From Saprospiraceae bacterium (GTDB lineage: Bacteria > Bacteroidota > Bacteroidia > Chitinophagales > Saprospiraceae): 64,000 nt of DNA. The DNA lies in the NCBI GenBank assembly GCA_025056735.1, contig JANWVR010000012.1, positions 1 to 64,000 of the forward strand, in the 5' to 3' direction. This document shows, piece by piece, positions 35,400 to 43,752 of the stretch; the stretch's first letter is position 1, and every line of letters begins with the position of its first letter. The notes under the pieces were generated by a model, which saw nothing but the letters and a program-made list of their open reading frames with translations, searched no databases and was not told where the DNA came from. The position numbers and the translations under genes were made by a program.

Positions 35400-36311
35400 A
35401 TGGACTTTGGAAAACTGCCCTCTGTGGATGCCGTAGACTTCTCACTACCGCCCGAACCGCCGGAAAATACCGAAGTGCTGGGCGGCATTCGGCACCCAGT
35501 GCGCCTATATGTAGGTGCCACCGGCTATCACATGAAAAGCTGGGTAGGGCGATGGTACCCACTGGGCACGCCAGAGCGCCAGTTCCTGGCATGTTACGGC
35601 CAACAATTCAACACCATCGAGTTCAACACGACGCATTACCGCATCCCGGATGCCGCTACTGTGGCGCGCTGGCGTGAGGCCGTACCGGATGATTTTCGCT
35701 TTTGCCCTAAAATACCCCAGACGGTCAGCCATGCACGCCGATTGATCAACGCTCGCAGCAATATGGAACAGTTTTGCCAGGCTATCCTGGCCCTAGACGG
35801 CCGCTTAGGTTGCTGCTTTTTGCAGTTGCCGCCGCACTTCGGCCCTGAGCGCTTAGGCGATTTGGAGAAATTTCTGGCGGCTTTCGCCCGGATTATCCCG
35901 TTGGCCGTGGAGGTGCGCCATGCGGCCTTCTTCGCCGATGCCGCAGCCGGCCAGGCCCTGTTCTCGCTCTTACAATCCCATCAAACCTCCGCTGTCATCA
36001 CCGATGTGGCAGGCCGGCGCGATGTGTGCCACGGGCGCCTAACCACGCGCTGCACACTTATCCGCTTCGTAGGCAATGGCTTACACCCAACTGATTTCTC
36101 GCGAACGCAAGCCTGGGCCGAACGCTTAGCCCTATGGGCCAGCATGGGCCTGGAAGAGGCCTACTTCTTCGGCCACGAACCCGACAACCTGCTGGCACCC
36201 GAACTGGCGGCCTTCGCTGTAAGCACCTTCCGGCAACATCTGCCCCAGGCGCATCTGCGAGGCCCCGTGCAGCAAACACCCCCCGACCCGCAAATGACCT
36301 TATTTGCATAG
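35400..36311 (+). CDS. DUF72 family protein
   Basis: A 303-aa protein of the DUF72 (YecE-like) TIM-barrel family. Typical blocks are YVGATGYHMKSWVGRWYP near the start, FNTIEFNTTHYRIP, DDFRFCPKIPQTVSH, GCCFLQLPPHF, LAVEVRHAAFF and YFFGHEPDNLLAPELAAF. The first ~35 residues are an extra hydrophilic segment. The function is not established. It starts 31 bp after the ABC ATPase gene and lies 89 bp upstream of ppk. Confidence 0.92.
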   Translation: MDFGKLPSVDAVDFSLPPEPPENTEVLGGIRHPVRLYVGATGYHMKSWVGRWYPLGTPERQFLACYGQQFNTIEFNTTHYRIPDAATVARWREAVPDDFRFCPKIPQTVSHARRLINARSNMEQFCQAILALDGRLGCCFLQLPPHFGPERLGDLEKFLAAFARIIPLAVEVRHAAFFADAAAGQALFSLLQSHQTSAVITDVAGRRDVCHGRLTTRCTLIRFVGNGLHPTDFSRTQAWAERLALWASMGLEEAYFFGHEPDNLLAPELAAFAVSTFRQHLPQAHLRGPVQQTPPDPQMTLFA

Positions 36312-36400
36312 GCCGGCTCGTTTTGGCCAAATGTGTTGCTCGCTATGCCAGCCCAAATGCGCACTTTTGCCGCCACAACCTGATTTTGCTGCACTCTGTC

Positions 36401-38485
36401 ATGGAATACCCTTTCGTCCATCGCGATATCTCCTGGCTTTCATTCAATTATCGCGTCTTGCAAGAGGCTAAAGACCCCTCCGTACCGCTGCTGGAACGCT
36501 TGAAATTTCTGGCCATTTACTCATCTAATCTCGACGAGTTTTTCCGTATTCGCGTGGCCAACATCCGAAACTTGAAAAAGGTGGGTAAAAAGACTAAAGC
36601 CGAACTTGACTTCGTGCCGGGCGAGGTTCTTAAACAAATCCACCAGATTGTCAATCGCCATCAGGAGGAGGTCTCCTGGATCTTTGAAAACCAGATAGTG
36701 CCCGAATTGGCCAAGCACAACATCCACATCCTAAGGCGGTTAGATCTAAACGCAGAGCAGCGCCAATTCGTAGAAAACTACTTTCATGACCACCTGCTGC
36801 CGTTTGTCATGCCAGTGCTCTTGGTCAAGCGACGCATTCGGCCTTTTCTGGCCAATGCACACCTCTACCTCGCCGTCCACCTGCGCCCTAAAAAGAAGCC
36901 ATTGGCCCCCAGCGAGTACGCTTTAGTGAAAATTCCCTCCGATCAGCTGCCCCGCTTCGTCACTCTGCCTTCTGAGGCCGGACGGCACGACGTCATCCTG
37001 CTCGACGACATCGTGCGCCACTCGGTATCGTGGCTCTTTCCGGGTTACGACATCCAGGACACGTATTCTATCAAACTCACGCGCGACGCCGAACTGTACA
37101 TTGACGACGAGTTTTCGGGCGACTTGGTAGAGAAGATTAAAGCCAGCTTAGCCAAGCGCCAGGTAGGGCCTACAAGCCGCTTTGTCTATGACCGCGAAAT
37201 GCCGCAGCATTTGCTGGAATACTTGAAGGAGACCTTCGACCTGGGCAAAAACGATATGCTGCCGGAGGGCCGCTACCACAATAACTTCGATTTCTTCCGC
37301 TTCCCTGATTTCGGGATGCACCATCTGAAAAACAAGCCACTACCGCCCCTTCCGCATCCAGAGCTGCATCATGCCCAATCGCCCTTCGACGTCATCCGAG
37401 CGGGCGATCAGCTGCTGCATTATCCTTATCATTCCTACGATGCGGTGGTTAACTTCTTTCAACACGCCGCTGAAGACCCCAGTGTTACGCACATCAAGGT
37501 CATTCAGTACCGCGTAGCGCGTCGCAGCCGCATTATGGAGGCGCTCATGGAAGCCGTGCGCCGCGGAAAGCAGGTATCCGTGTTCGTGGAGATCAAAGCG
37601 CGGTTCGACGAGGCAGCCAACTTAGAGTGGGGCGAGCGCTTGGAGCGCGCTGGCGTGCGCGTCCATTACTCGTTTCCTGGCGTCAAAGTGCACTCCAAAC
37701 TCGCCTTAGTGCGCCGCCTTGAGGGCGGCAAACCGCGTCTGTACGCCTACCTCTCTACGGGCAACTTTCACGAGGAAACCGCTCAGATTTATTCAGACCT
37801 CGGCCTCTTTACGGCAGACCCGCGCCTGACCGGAGAAGTAAGCCATCTGTTCTCTTTTTTAGAAAACGTCAAGCCGCCTCGCCAGGAATTCAAGCACCTC
37901 ATGGTGGGCAAATTCAACCTACGCCCAGCCCTCTACGCACTTATTGACGCCGAAATCGCCGCTGCAAAGGCGGGAAAACCCGCACGTATCATCATTAAAA
38001 CCAACAACTTAGAAGACAAGGAAGTCGTGCGGAAACTTTACGAAGCCTCACAGGCGGGCGTCAAAATTCAGCTCATCATCCGAAGCATTTGCTGCTTAGC
38101 GCCCGGCATACCTGGAGTAAGCGACAACATCGAGGCCATCAGCATCGTAGACCGCTTCTTAGAGCACGCGCGCGTCTTCATCTTTCACCACGGCGGCGAA
38201 GAGCGCATGTACCTGTCGAGCGCCGACTTGATGCAGCGCAACCTCTCCTACCGCATCGAAACAGCTTTCCCCATCTACGACCCGGCACTCAGGGCCGAAA
38301 TCCGAGACATCATCAACCTGCAATTAGAGGATAACGTCAAAGCGCGCTGTATTGACGCTGAGGCTCTCAACCGCTACCGCCGCACAGAAAGCGACATTCC
38401 GGTACGCGCTCAATTGGAGACATATTTTTATTATAAGCGCAAAAGCGAACAGGCGCAGTACGGCAATATGCAGAAATTGGCATAG
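36401..38485 (+). CDS. ppk: Polyphosphate kinase 1
   Basis: PPK1 reversibly transfers the gamma phosphate of ATP to long-chain polyphosphate. ATG 36401 (MEYPFVHRDISWLSFNYRVL) is the family start and gives 694 aa, the normal size. Domains N, H, C1 and C2 are all recognisable: NLDEFFRIRVANI, FVMPVLLVKRRIRPFL, IKVIQYRVARRSRIMEALMEA, the phospho-histidine block VHSKLALVRR, YLSTGNFHEETAQIYSD and FHHGGEERMYLSSADLMQRN. A CACTTTTG box lies 32 bases upstream. The gene is convergent with the large surface-protein gene. Confidence 0.97.
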   Translation: MEYPFVHRDISWLSFNYRVLQEAKDPSVPLLERLKFLAIYSSNLDEFFRIRVANIRNLKKVGKKTKAELDFVPGEVLKQIHQIVNRHQEEVSWIFENQIVPELAKHNIHILRRLDLNAEQRQFVENYFHDHLLPFVMPVLLVKRRIRPFLANAHLYLAVHLRPKKKPLAPSEYALVKIPSDQLPRFVTLPSEAGRHDVILLDDIVRHSVSWLFPGYDIQDTYSIKLTRDAELYIDDEFSGDLVEKIKASLAKRQVGPTSRFVYDREMPQHLLEYLKETFDLGKNDMLPEGRYHNNFDFFRFPDFGMHHLKNKPLPPLPHPELHHAQSPFDVIRAGDQLLHYPYHSYDAVVNFFQHAAEDPSVTHIKVIQYRVARRSRIMEALMEAVRRGKQVSVFVEIKARFDEAANLEWGERLERAGVRVHYSFPGVKVHSKLALVRRLEGGKPRLYAYLSTGNFHEETAQIYSDLGLFTADPRLTGEVSHLFSFLENVKPPRQEFKHLMVGKFNLRPALYALIDAEIAAAKAGKPARIIIKTNNLEDKEVVRKLYEASQAGVKIQLIIRSICCLAPGIPGVSDNIEAISIVDRFLEHARVFIFHHGGEERMYLSSADLMQRNLSYRIETAFPIYDPALRAEIRDIINLQLEDNVKARCIDAEALNRYRRTESDIPVRAQLETYFYYKRKSEQAQYGNMQKLA

Positions 38486-38651
38486 AAGCAGAAAAGGCCG
38501 CTGCGACAGCTATCTCATGGCACAGGGGCGAGCAAACGCCTCGTGAGAGAATCTTTTCCGAGCAGAAGGATAGTTCTTCTCCTTCTCTCGCGCGCGTTTG
38601 AATCGCGCTTAGTGTCTTCGGTGCGCCGCCCTCATTCGTGTTCGCAAAGGA

Positions 38652-38690
38652 CATCTGCCGTTGCTGGCGTGTAGCCAACAACGGCAGATG
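38652..38690. terminator. Large hairpin between convergent genes
   Basis: CATCTGCCGTTG (38652-38663) and CAACGGCAGATG (38679-38690) form a perfect 12-bp stem, extended by TGGC/GCCA around loop GTGTA. It sits between the 3' ends of ppk (+) and the surface-protein gene (-). There is no T-tract on either side, so it may be a bidirectional transcript-end or stabilising structure rather than a classic terminator. Confidence 0.5.
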
Positions 38691-38759
38691 ATCTGTTGGG
38701 TAGGACGGTGTTTCGCAACCGTTGGCCAGCGGCTGCGGCGGAGCACAAGGGTCTTTCGC

Positions 38760-41700
38760 TCAGTCCGTTATGGTTACATCGCCGCGCATCTGGATGCGCT
38801 CACCGCCGCCCAGTTCGATATCCGCCCACCAGGTGAACACTCCTGGATTGACGCGGCGTCCGTTGTAGGTGCCGTCCCACCCGCCATTACGGTCGTCGTT
38901 GGGCAGGAGGTCGTCGCGCGAGAAGACAAGGTTGCCCCAACGGTCGAACACCTGGAAGCGCCGGATGACTTTCACCGCGCCTTCGCGGGCGAAGATGCGG
39001 AACACGCTGTTTAGCCCATCAGCGGCGCCGGGCTTAATGACGTTGGGCACATAAATGTTGGGATTGCCCACGCGGATGAAGAGACTGGCCTCCGCCTGGC
39101 AGCCGTCTTTGTTGACTAATGTAACCTTGTAGCGCCTCGACTGGAACGGCTGGGCTTGGAATACCTCCAGTCTGTCGGTAGGCGTAATGCCAGTGGGCGG
39201 CGTCCAGGTGATGTTTTTCACCTCGCCGAGTGGAATATTGATCCGTAGGAAAATCCGGGCAATTTCGCCGTACTCGATCGAGATTTCGGGTTCCACGCTT
39301 ACTTCTGGCTCAACGGGCGTGTACAGGATGAACGAGGTATCGTATTCACAGCCGTTAGCGTCTTGCACGACTACCTTGTAGTTGCCAGGCTTGAGATTGT
39401 TGAACGTCCCCTGAGCGAAGAAATCGCGCCCTTCGTTGATGGAAAAGACGTATGGCCCAACACCGCCCGTGACGCCCAGCACCTGCATGGCGCCAGGTTG
39501 GTTGTTACAGGCCGGCTGTTTGATGTTAAGATTAAGCGCGCGCGGATAATTGGTGTTTTCAGTAACCAAGGTTTGGGCCGTAGCCGTGCAGCCATTGACT
39601 GTGTTGGTGACCAGTAGGACATAAACTCCCGGAGCACTGGCAGTAATGTTTGGGCCGTTGTTTGGCCCAACGATGCGTCCGTTAGCAGTGCTCCAGACAT
39701 AGGTGAAATTGGCGCCTGTGGAAGAGCCATTGTTGTTGAGGCTCACTTCGCGCACCGAGCAGGTCAGTTCGCCCACAGTACGTGCGGCAGCATTAGGTGG
39801 CGTTACGTCCTTGGAAGCGGCAGCGCTGGCCACAGCGGTGCAGCCGTTAGCGTCGGTAACTGTCGCAGTGTAGGTGCCGCCTTCCGTGAAGGTCGTCGTT
39901 GTATTAGTACTGCCGTTGTTCCAGCGGTATTGATAAGGCAGCACCCCGCCTTGAGCGTTTACGCGCGCGCTGCCAGTAGGTAAATAACAGTTGATGTTCA
40001 CCACGTCTTGCACTACAGCGGTCAGCTGTGGCGGCTCTACGAGGGCGGCAACCGCCGTGGCGGTGCAGCCCTGTGGTGTGGTTACCGTCAGGGCATAGAC
40101 GCCAGCGGGTTGATTAATCAGTAAGGGTAGTGTACTGCCATTACTCCACTGGTAGGTAACCGTGCTGGCGTTGGTGGTTACCGCAGGCTGAATAGAGCCA
40201 CGCCCTCCGAAGCACTTAGGGTTCGTGGGCGTCAGGCTGACGGAAACCGAGAATGCCTGTGCCGTGGCTGTCCCGCTCACGGTACCCGTACAGCCGGCCT
40301 GAGAGACGACCGACGTAAGGGTGTAGGTTCCGCTCTGCGAGACCATAAACGCAGCTGGCGAGGAGGTAAACGTCTGGCTCACAGGCGTGCCGGCAGCGTT
40401 GAGGCCTACCAACCACGGGCCATTGCCCGTGAAGTTGAGCGTAATCTGGCCCTGAGCACCAGCGCAGAATTGAGCGGCGCCGCTAATGTTAGCCGTGGGT
40501 CTCAGGTCAACCGTCGCCGTGGCAGAGGCTACAGCAGTCAGGCCACACGCATCCGACACCGTGAGCGTATAAGTATTGCTTCCTACTGCTGTCTGCACCA
40601 GCGTGGGCGTGGTGGAATTGTTACTCCATTGATAGGTGTAGGGTGGCAGACCGCCCGAAACCGCAGGTGTCAGCGTGGCATCCGCACTGCAAGCCAACTG
40701 ATTGGCCATACTGACAGACACCGGCAGGTAGTCTTGAATGTTGAAAGTAACTTCCTGCTGTTCGCAGCTACACGAGTTTTCGATGCGAATTTTAAACCAT
40801 TCCTGACCCTCCGTTAGTTGGTCTAAAAGAATGTTCACCGGCACGAGTACCTGCGTCTGGCCAGCGGGAATGACGATAGAGTTTGGCAGCGGTGCGAAGT
40901 CCACGCCCATTTGGGCCGTACTGGTAGGGTCGAGCGTATAATTGACGGTTACTGGCTGGCTGATATCGCCTGTACCGCGATAGAATCGGATGAAGCTGTT
41001 GCCGCACCCTTCTCGTGTGAAATTCTGGTTATTCGAAGGATAGACCGCTTCAGCCAACACGCGCCCGCCGGCGCTGAACGAGTTGGCGCGCAGGAAGACT
41101 GCCGAAGCGAAGTTGGCGTCACCGATGTCAGCAATAGCCAATTTGATGCGGTACGTGGCGCACGGGATGAGGTTGGCACGCGCCGTTAGCACGGTAGTGA
41201 AGCCGTCGAGCTGAATGTTGTTCAGATTGACTACCGGCTCGAAGGTGCAAATGCCTGTATTGTTGTTGTTGCGGTAATAGGCCTGGTTTTTCGTATGGTT
41301 GACGTTGTTGACGGTGATGGGCGTGTTCGTGCCGGGGATGACGGCTAAGTTGAGTGAGCCGGTGATGCCTGGGCCGCTGATGAAAAATCCGAAAGCGTCG
41401 TTGTACTGGCTACCAACGTATTCACAATACTCTTCGGAGCCGAACACGAAGTCGAATTGCACCTGGTCAGTGGTTGGCTTAAAGTCGAACTCGATGATGC
41501 TCACGTCGAACTGATTGCCGTTGGTCAGCGTGGCCAGGCTGGGGTCGTTGGGCGAGTCGTCGCCAAAACCGCTGTTGGCGTTGGGCAGGTTGTTTGGCCC
41601 AGGCAGGATACTAATAGGGCCGGTACACAGCACTACGCCGTTGCTGATGTTAATGGTGCTTTGGCCCTGCGAGAAAGTCCCGCGCGATTGGCTGTTGCCG

Positions 41701-42251
41701 CGGCTGCTGATGTTTTTCACGTCAAAGCAATCGCCACCGATAAGCACGTTGGTGACGAGCTGTGCGGCGCTGCTGCCTTGCGAAGTAACCAGATTAGAGG
41801 CAGCTGAGTCAACTAATTTTTCCACGAATTTTCGTCGGGCTTCCGTCTGTTCTGGGCAGTCCAAACAACCCACCGACAGATAGATAGGAATCTCTGTAAG
41901 AGGGCTGGTAGAAGCGCTGGCCTTTACTTCAAAGGACAGGCATTCGCCTGTGGCGCGAACGCGCAGGGCTTCTGGGCGGCCAGTCAATGGCTGGGTCGGA
42001 AGGTCGGGTGTTGCCGAGCGAAGTTCAAAATCGGCCTCCTGTCCCTCAAAGGCGGCGTTGACAATAACTTGATACGTCCTGCCGGCTTCAAAGCCGCAAA
42101 CGTTTAGCGTTGTCTTCCCTGGAAAAACGTTCATAGGCTCCCGATGAGGTAAGGTGGGCAGCACAACGTTTTGCGATTGATTTTGTCCGTACAAGGCGGT
42201 TGCAAAAAGGAGGGTGCACAGCACCGAGAATAGTGTTTCCCGTTGTAACAT
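38760..42251 (-). CDS. Choice-of-anchor L surface protein with SprB-like repeats and type B T9SS domain
   Basis: ATG 42251 (MLQRETLFSVLCTLLFATALYGQ) gives the signal peptide and a 1163-aa protein. Residues about 150-410 form a choice-of-anchor L domain (LVTNVLIGGDCFDVKNIS, NGVVLCTG, FDFVFGSEEYCEYVG, DAFGFFISGPG, KLAIADIGDANFASAVFL). A Calx-beta-like segment follows, then a series of SprB/PKD-type repeats (GGLPPYTYQWSNNSTTPTL, GTYTATVTDANGCTAVASA, PGVYVLLVTNTVNGCTA). The last ~90 residues are the gliding-motility-associated type B sorting domain (VPNVIKPGAADGLNSVFRI ... FDRWGNLVFS). It is expected on the cell surface as an adhesin-like protein. Confidence 0.92.
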   Translation of the reverse strand: MLQRETLFSVLCTLLFATALYGQNQSQNVVLPTLPHREPMNVFPGKTTLNVCGFEAGRTYQVIVNAAFEGQEADFELRSATPDLPTQPLTGRPEALRVRATGECLSFEVKASASTSPLTEIPIYLSVGCLDCPEQTEARRKFVEKLVDSAASNLVTSQGSSAAQLVTNVLIGGDCFDVKNISSRGNSQSRGTFSQGQSTINISNGVVLCTGPISILPGPNNLPNANSGFGDDSPNDPSLATLTNGNQFDVSIIEFDFKPTTDQVQFDFVFGSEEYCEYVGSQYNDAFGFFISGPGITGSLNLAVIPGTNTPITVNNVNHTKNQAYYRNNNNTGICTFEPVVNLNNIQLDGFTTVLTARANLIPCATYRIKLAIADIGDANFASAVFLRANSFSAGGRVLAEAVYPSNNQNFTREGCGNSFIRFYRGTGDISQPVTVNYTLDPTSTAQMGVDFAPLPNSIVIPAGQTQVLVPVNILLDQLTEGQEWFKIRIENSCSCEQQEVTFNIQDYLPVSVSMANQLACSADATLTPAVSGGLPPYTYQWSNNSTTPTLVQTAVGSNTYTLTVSDACGLTAVASATATVDLRPTANISGAAQFCAGAQGQITLNFTGNGPWLVGLNAAGTPVSQTFTSSPAAFMVSQSGTYTLTSVVSQAGCTGTVSGTATAQAFSVSVSLTPTNPKCFGGRGSIQPAVTTNASTVTYQWSNGSTLPLLINQPAGVYALTVTTPQGCTATAVAALVEPPQLTAVVQDVVNINCYLPTGSARVNAQGGVLPYQYRWNNGSTNTTTTFTEGGTYTATVTDANGCTAVASAAASKDVTPPNAAARTVGELTCSVREVSLNNNGSSTGANFTYVWSTANGRIVGPNNGPNITASAPGVYVLLVTNTVNGCTATAQTLVTENTNYPRALNLNIKQPACNNQPGAMQVLGVTGGVGPYVFSINEGRDFFAQGTFNNLKPGNYKVVVQDANGCEYDTSFILYTPVEPEVSVEPEISIEYGEIARIFLRINIPLGEVKNITWTPPTGITPTDRLEVFQAQPFQSRRYKVTLVNKDGCQAEASLFIRVGNPNIYVPNVIKPGAADGLNSVFRIFAREGAVKVIRRFQVFDRWGNLVFSRDDLLPNDDRNGGWDGTYNGRRVNPGVFTWWADIELGGGERIQMRGDVTITD

Positions 42252-42538
42252 AATGGTGCGCGATTTAAAGAAATAGGATGGATGTGGGTTTGCTTGTGCA
42301 AAACCAGGCGCGGGGACGGGAGCGGCGTAGATTACAGCAGCTGAACACGAACAGCCGTGATGAACCGAACTCTTCTCGAGAAAATGGAACGGGAGACGAA
42401 GAAGTAGGATTGAAAGGCGAGCGCTTAACGAAAAACTGCTCACGTGCGGACAGTCGCACACCTCATCGAAAGGTCAACTGGCGAGGCGAAAGTAAGAACA
42501 TTTTCTCAGGTGAATACAAGCGATTTTTTTTCGCGCGT

Positions 42539-43354
42539 TCAGCGGTAGTTTGGACAACGGATTTCGCCGAAATAGTATTGCAAACTAACGCCGAGGAACA
42601 GATAAACATCGTTGTTTTGGCCGTTTCCGCGTTGGCGTCCGGGTTCGCCGATGCGTGCTTCGCCCGAGCGGTCGGCCAAGGCAGCGGCTAACTCGCCACG
42701 CAGAGCGCGGATGTCGCGCGTGTCGGCATATACGCCGCTGACATCGTCTAAGTAATCGGTGAATAGGCGACGGCTGTTCAGCTCTACCGACATGCTCCAG
42801 CGGTACGAGAAATCGAACTTGAGCCCAAAGCCATAAGCCAGTGCAGGCTGTACTGTCGTGTACTCTTCGCCGCGGAATTGTCCTTCGGTGCCCAACGGTG
42901 CTAATTTGTACCAGCGCCCTTCATATTCAGCTTGCGGATTGAAATGAAAAAACGCCGGCCCAGCAAATACATAGGGCGAAAAAAAGTAATCGCGGTGGCC
43001 GTGCATATAGGGCATGAAATTAAATTCCAGCAGCAAGGCGCCATCCACAATGTCGCTGCGGAACGAGAGGTTGCGCGTGCGCTCATAGATGTTTTTCGAG
43101 TCTGCATCGGCGGCGCTGACTCGGCCATAACTGACGCCCAGACGCATGGCTAAGCGCTCGTTGAAGTTGTAGCGCGTCAGAATGCCCGCTGCCGGGTGGA
43201 GGCGATTGAGGCGATAATTCGTGTTCAGGTCGCCAAAGTAAGTAGAGGCGCCTGCCCAACCGCCCAATTCCCAGCCTTTCATTTGGGCAAAAGAATAGGA
43301 GCTGCAAAGGCCAAAAGCAACGTGCAGCGCCAGAAGAAATCGGAAAAGTCTCAT
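42539..43354 (-). CDS. PorG-like outer-membrane protein (DUF6089)
   Basis: ATG 43354 (MRLFRFLLALHVAFGLCSSYSFAQ) provides a signal peptide for a 271-aa beta-barrel protein. Conserved blocks of the DUF6089/PorG family are WELGGWAGASTYFGDLNT, AAGILTRYNFNERLAMRL, RNLSFRSDIVDGALLLEFNFMPY, FFSPYVFAGPAFFHFNPQA, LAPLGTEGQ, VQPALAYGFGLKF and RRLFTDYLDDVSGVYAD. PorG is a T9SS outer-membrane component that contacts the PorK/N ring; whether this copy is the core PorG or a paralogue is not decidable here. It lies upstream of the choice-of-anchor L gene on the same strand. Confidence 0.88.
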   Translation of the reverse strand: MRLFRFLLALHVAFGLCSSYSFAQMKGWELGGWAGASTYFGDLNTNYRLNRLHPAAGILTRYNFNERLAMRLGVSYGRVSAADADSKNIYERTRNLSFRSDIVDGALLLEFNFMPYMHGHRDYFFSPYVFAGPAFFHFNPQAEYEGRWYKLAPLGTEGQFRGEEYTTVQPALAYGFGLKFDFSYRWSMSVELNSRRLFTDYLDDVSGVYADTRDIRALRGELAAALADRSGEARIGEPGRQRGNGQNNDVYLFLGVSLQYYFGEIRCPNYR

Positions 43355-43444
43355 GTTATCGGTCAATAAGTGCCGGTGATGTTCCGAAATGAAATGAACC
43401 GGCTGTTCTCCGTTTGGGTAGCCTTCCCTGTGAGAAATAACGCG

Positions 43445-43452
43445 CAAAAATA
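43445..43452 (-). promoter_or_regulatory. Bacteroidota -7 promoter element for the PorG-like gene
   Basis: The minus strand reads TATTTTTG, an exact TAnnTTTG match, 91 bases upstream of the ATG at 43354. Confidence 0.45.
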
Positions 43453-43680
43453 GACTGCATTTCCCGATGCCCGTCTTCAGCGCGCATTTTTGCCGCCACA
43501 AACGCCTGTGCGCGGCGCTGTGGTATGTGTGCATGCCCAAAACGTTCAGGGCTTTACGTCTAAAAGAGTCTCAAGAGGCTCCGGAGCCAGATAAGGAGGG
43601 AGCAAACGCTTGCCTTGCTTTATCCCTCTGCTCTTGCCGTGCATGCAAAAGGGCGAGCTACCTTCGAGCCCTTGCCCTGA

Positions 43681-43712
43681 AAAGAAACGCCGGCCCTGAG
43701 CCAGGGCCGGCG
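43681..43712 (-). terminator. Intrinsic terminator of the giant surface-protein gene
   Basis: CGCCGGCCCTG and CAGGGCCGGCG (43688-43698 and 43702-43712) form a perfect 11-bp stem with loop AGC. On the minus strand it is followed by a T-rich GTTTCTTTT. It lies 40 bases after the stop codon at 43753. Confidence 0.85.
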
Positions 43713-43752
43713 CGTGCCAGAGAGGCAAAACAGATGTCGTATGCCTCAAAGG

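Larger units (their letters stand above)
43355..43752. other. Intergenic region with promoter and terminator
   Basis: 398 bp between two minus-strand genes. It holds the promoter of the PorG-like gene (43445-43452) and the terminator of the giant surface-protein gene (43681-43712). No gene is seen in either strand; short open frames here have no supporting features. Confidence 0.6.

Noticed and set aside
38586-38610. Possible tRNA-like or GCGCG hairpin near 38595
   Set aside because: Only a 5-bp stem can be formed. No cloverleaf or T-loop consensus is present, and no tRNA was found anywhere in the window.
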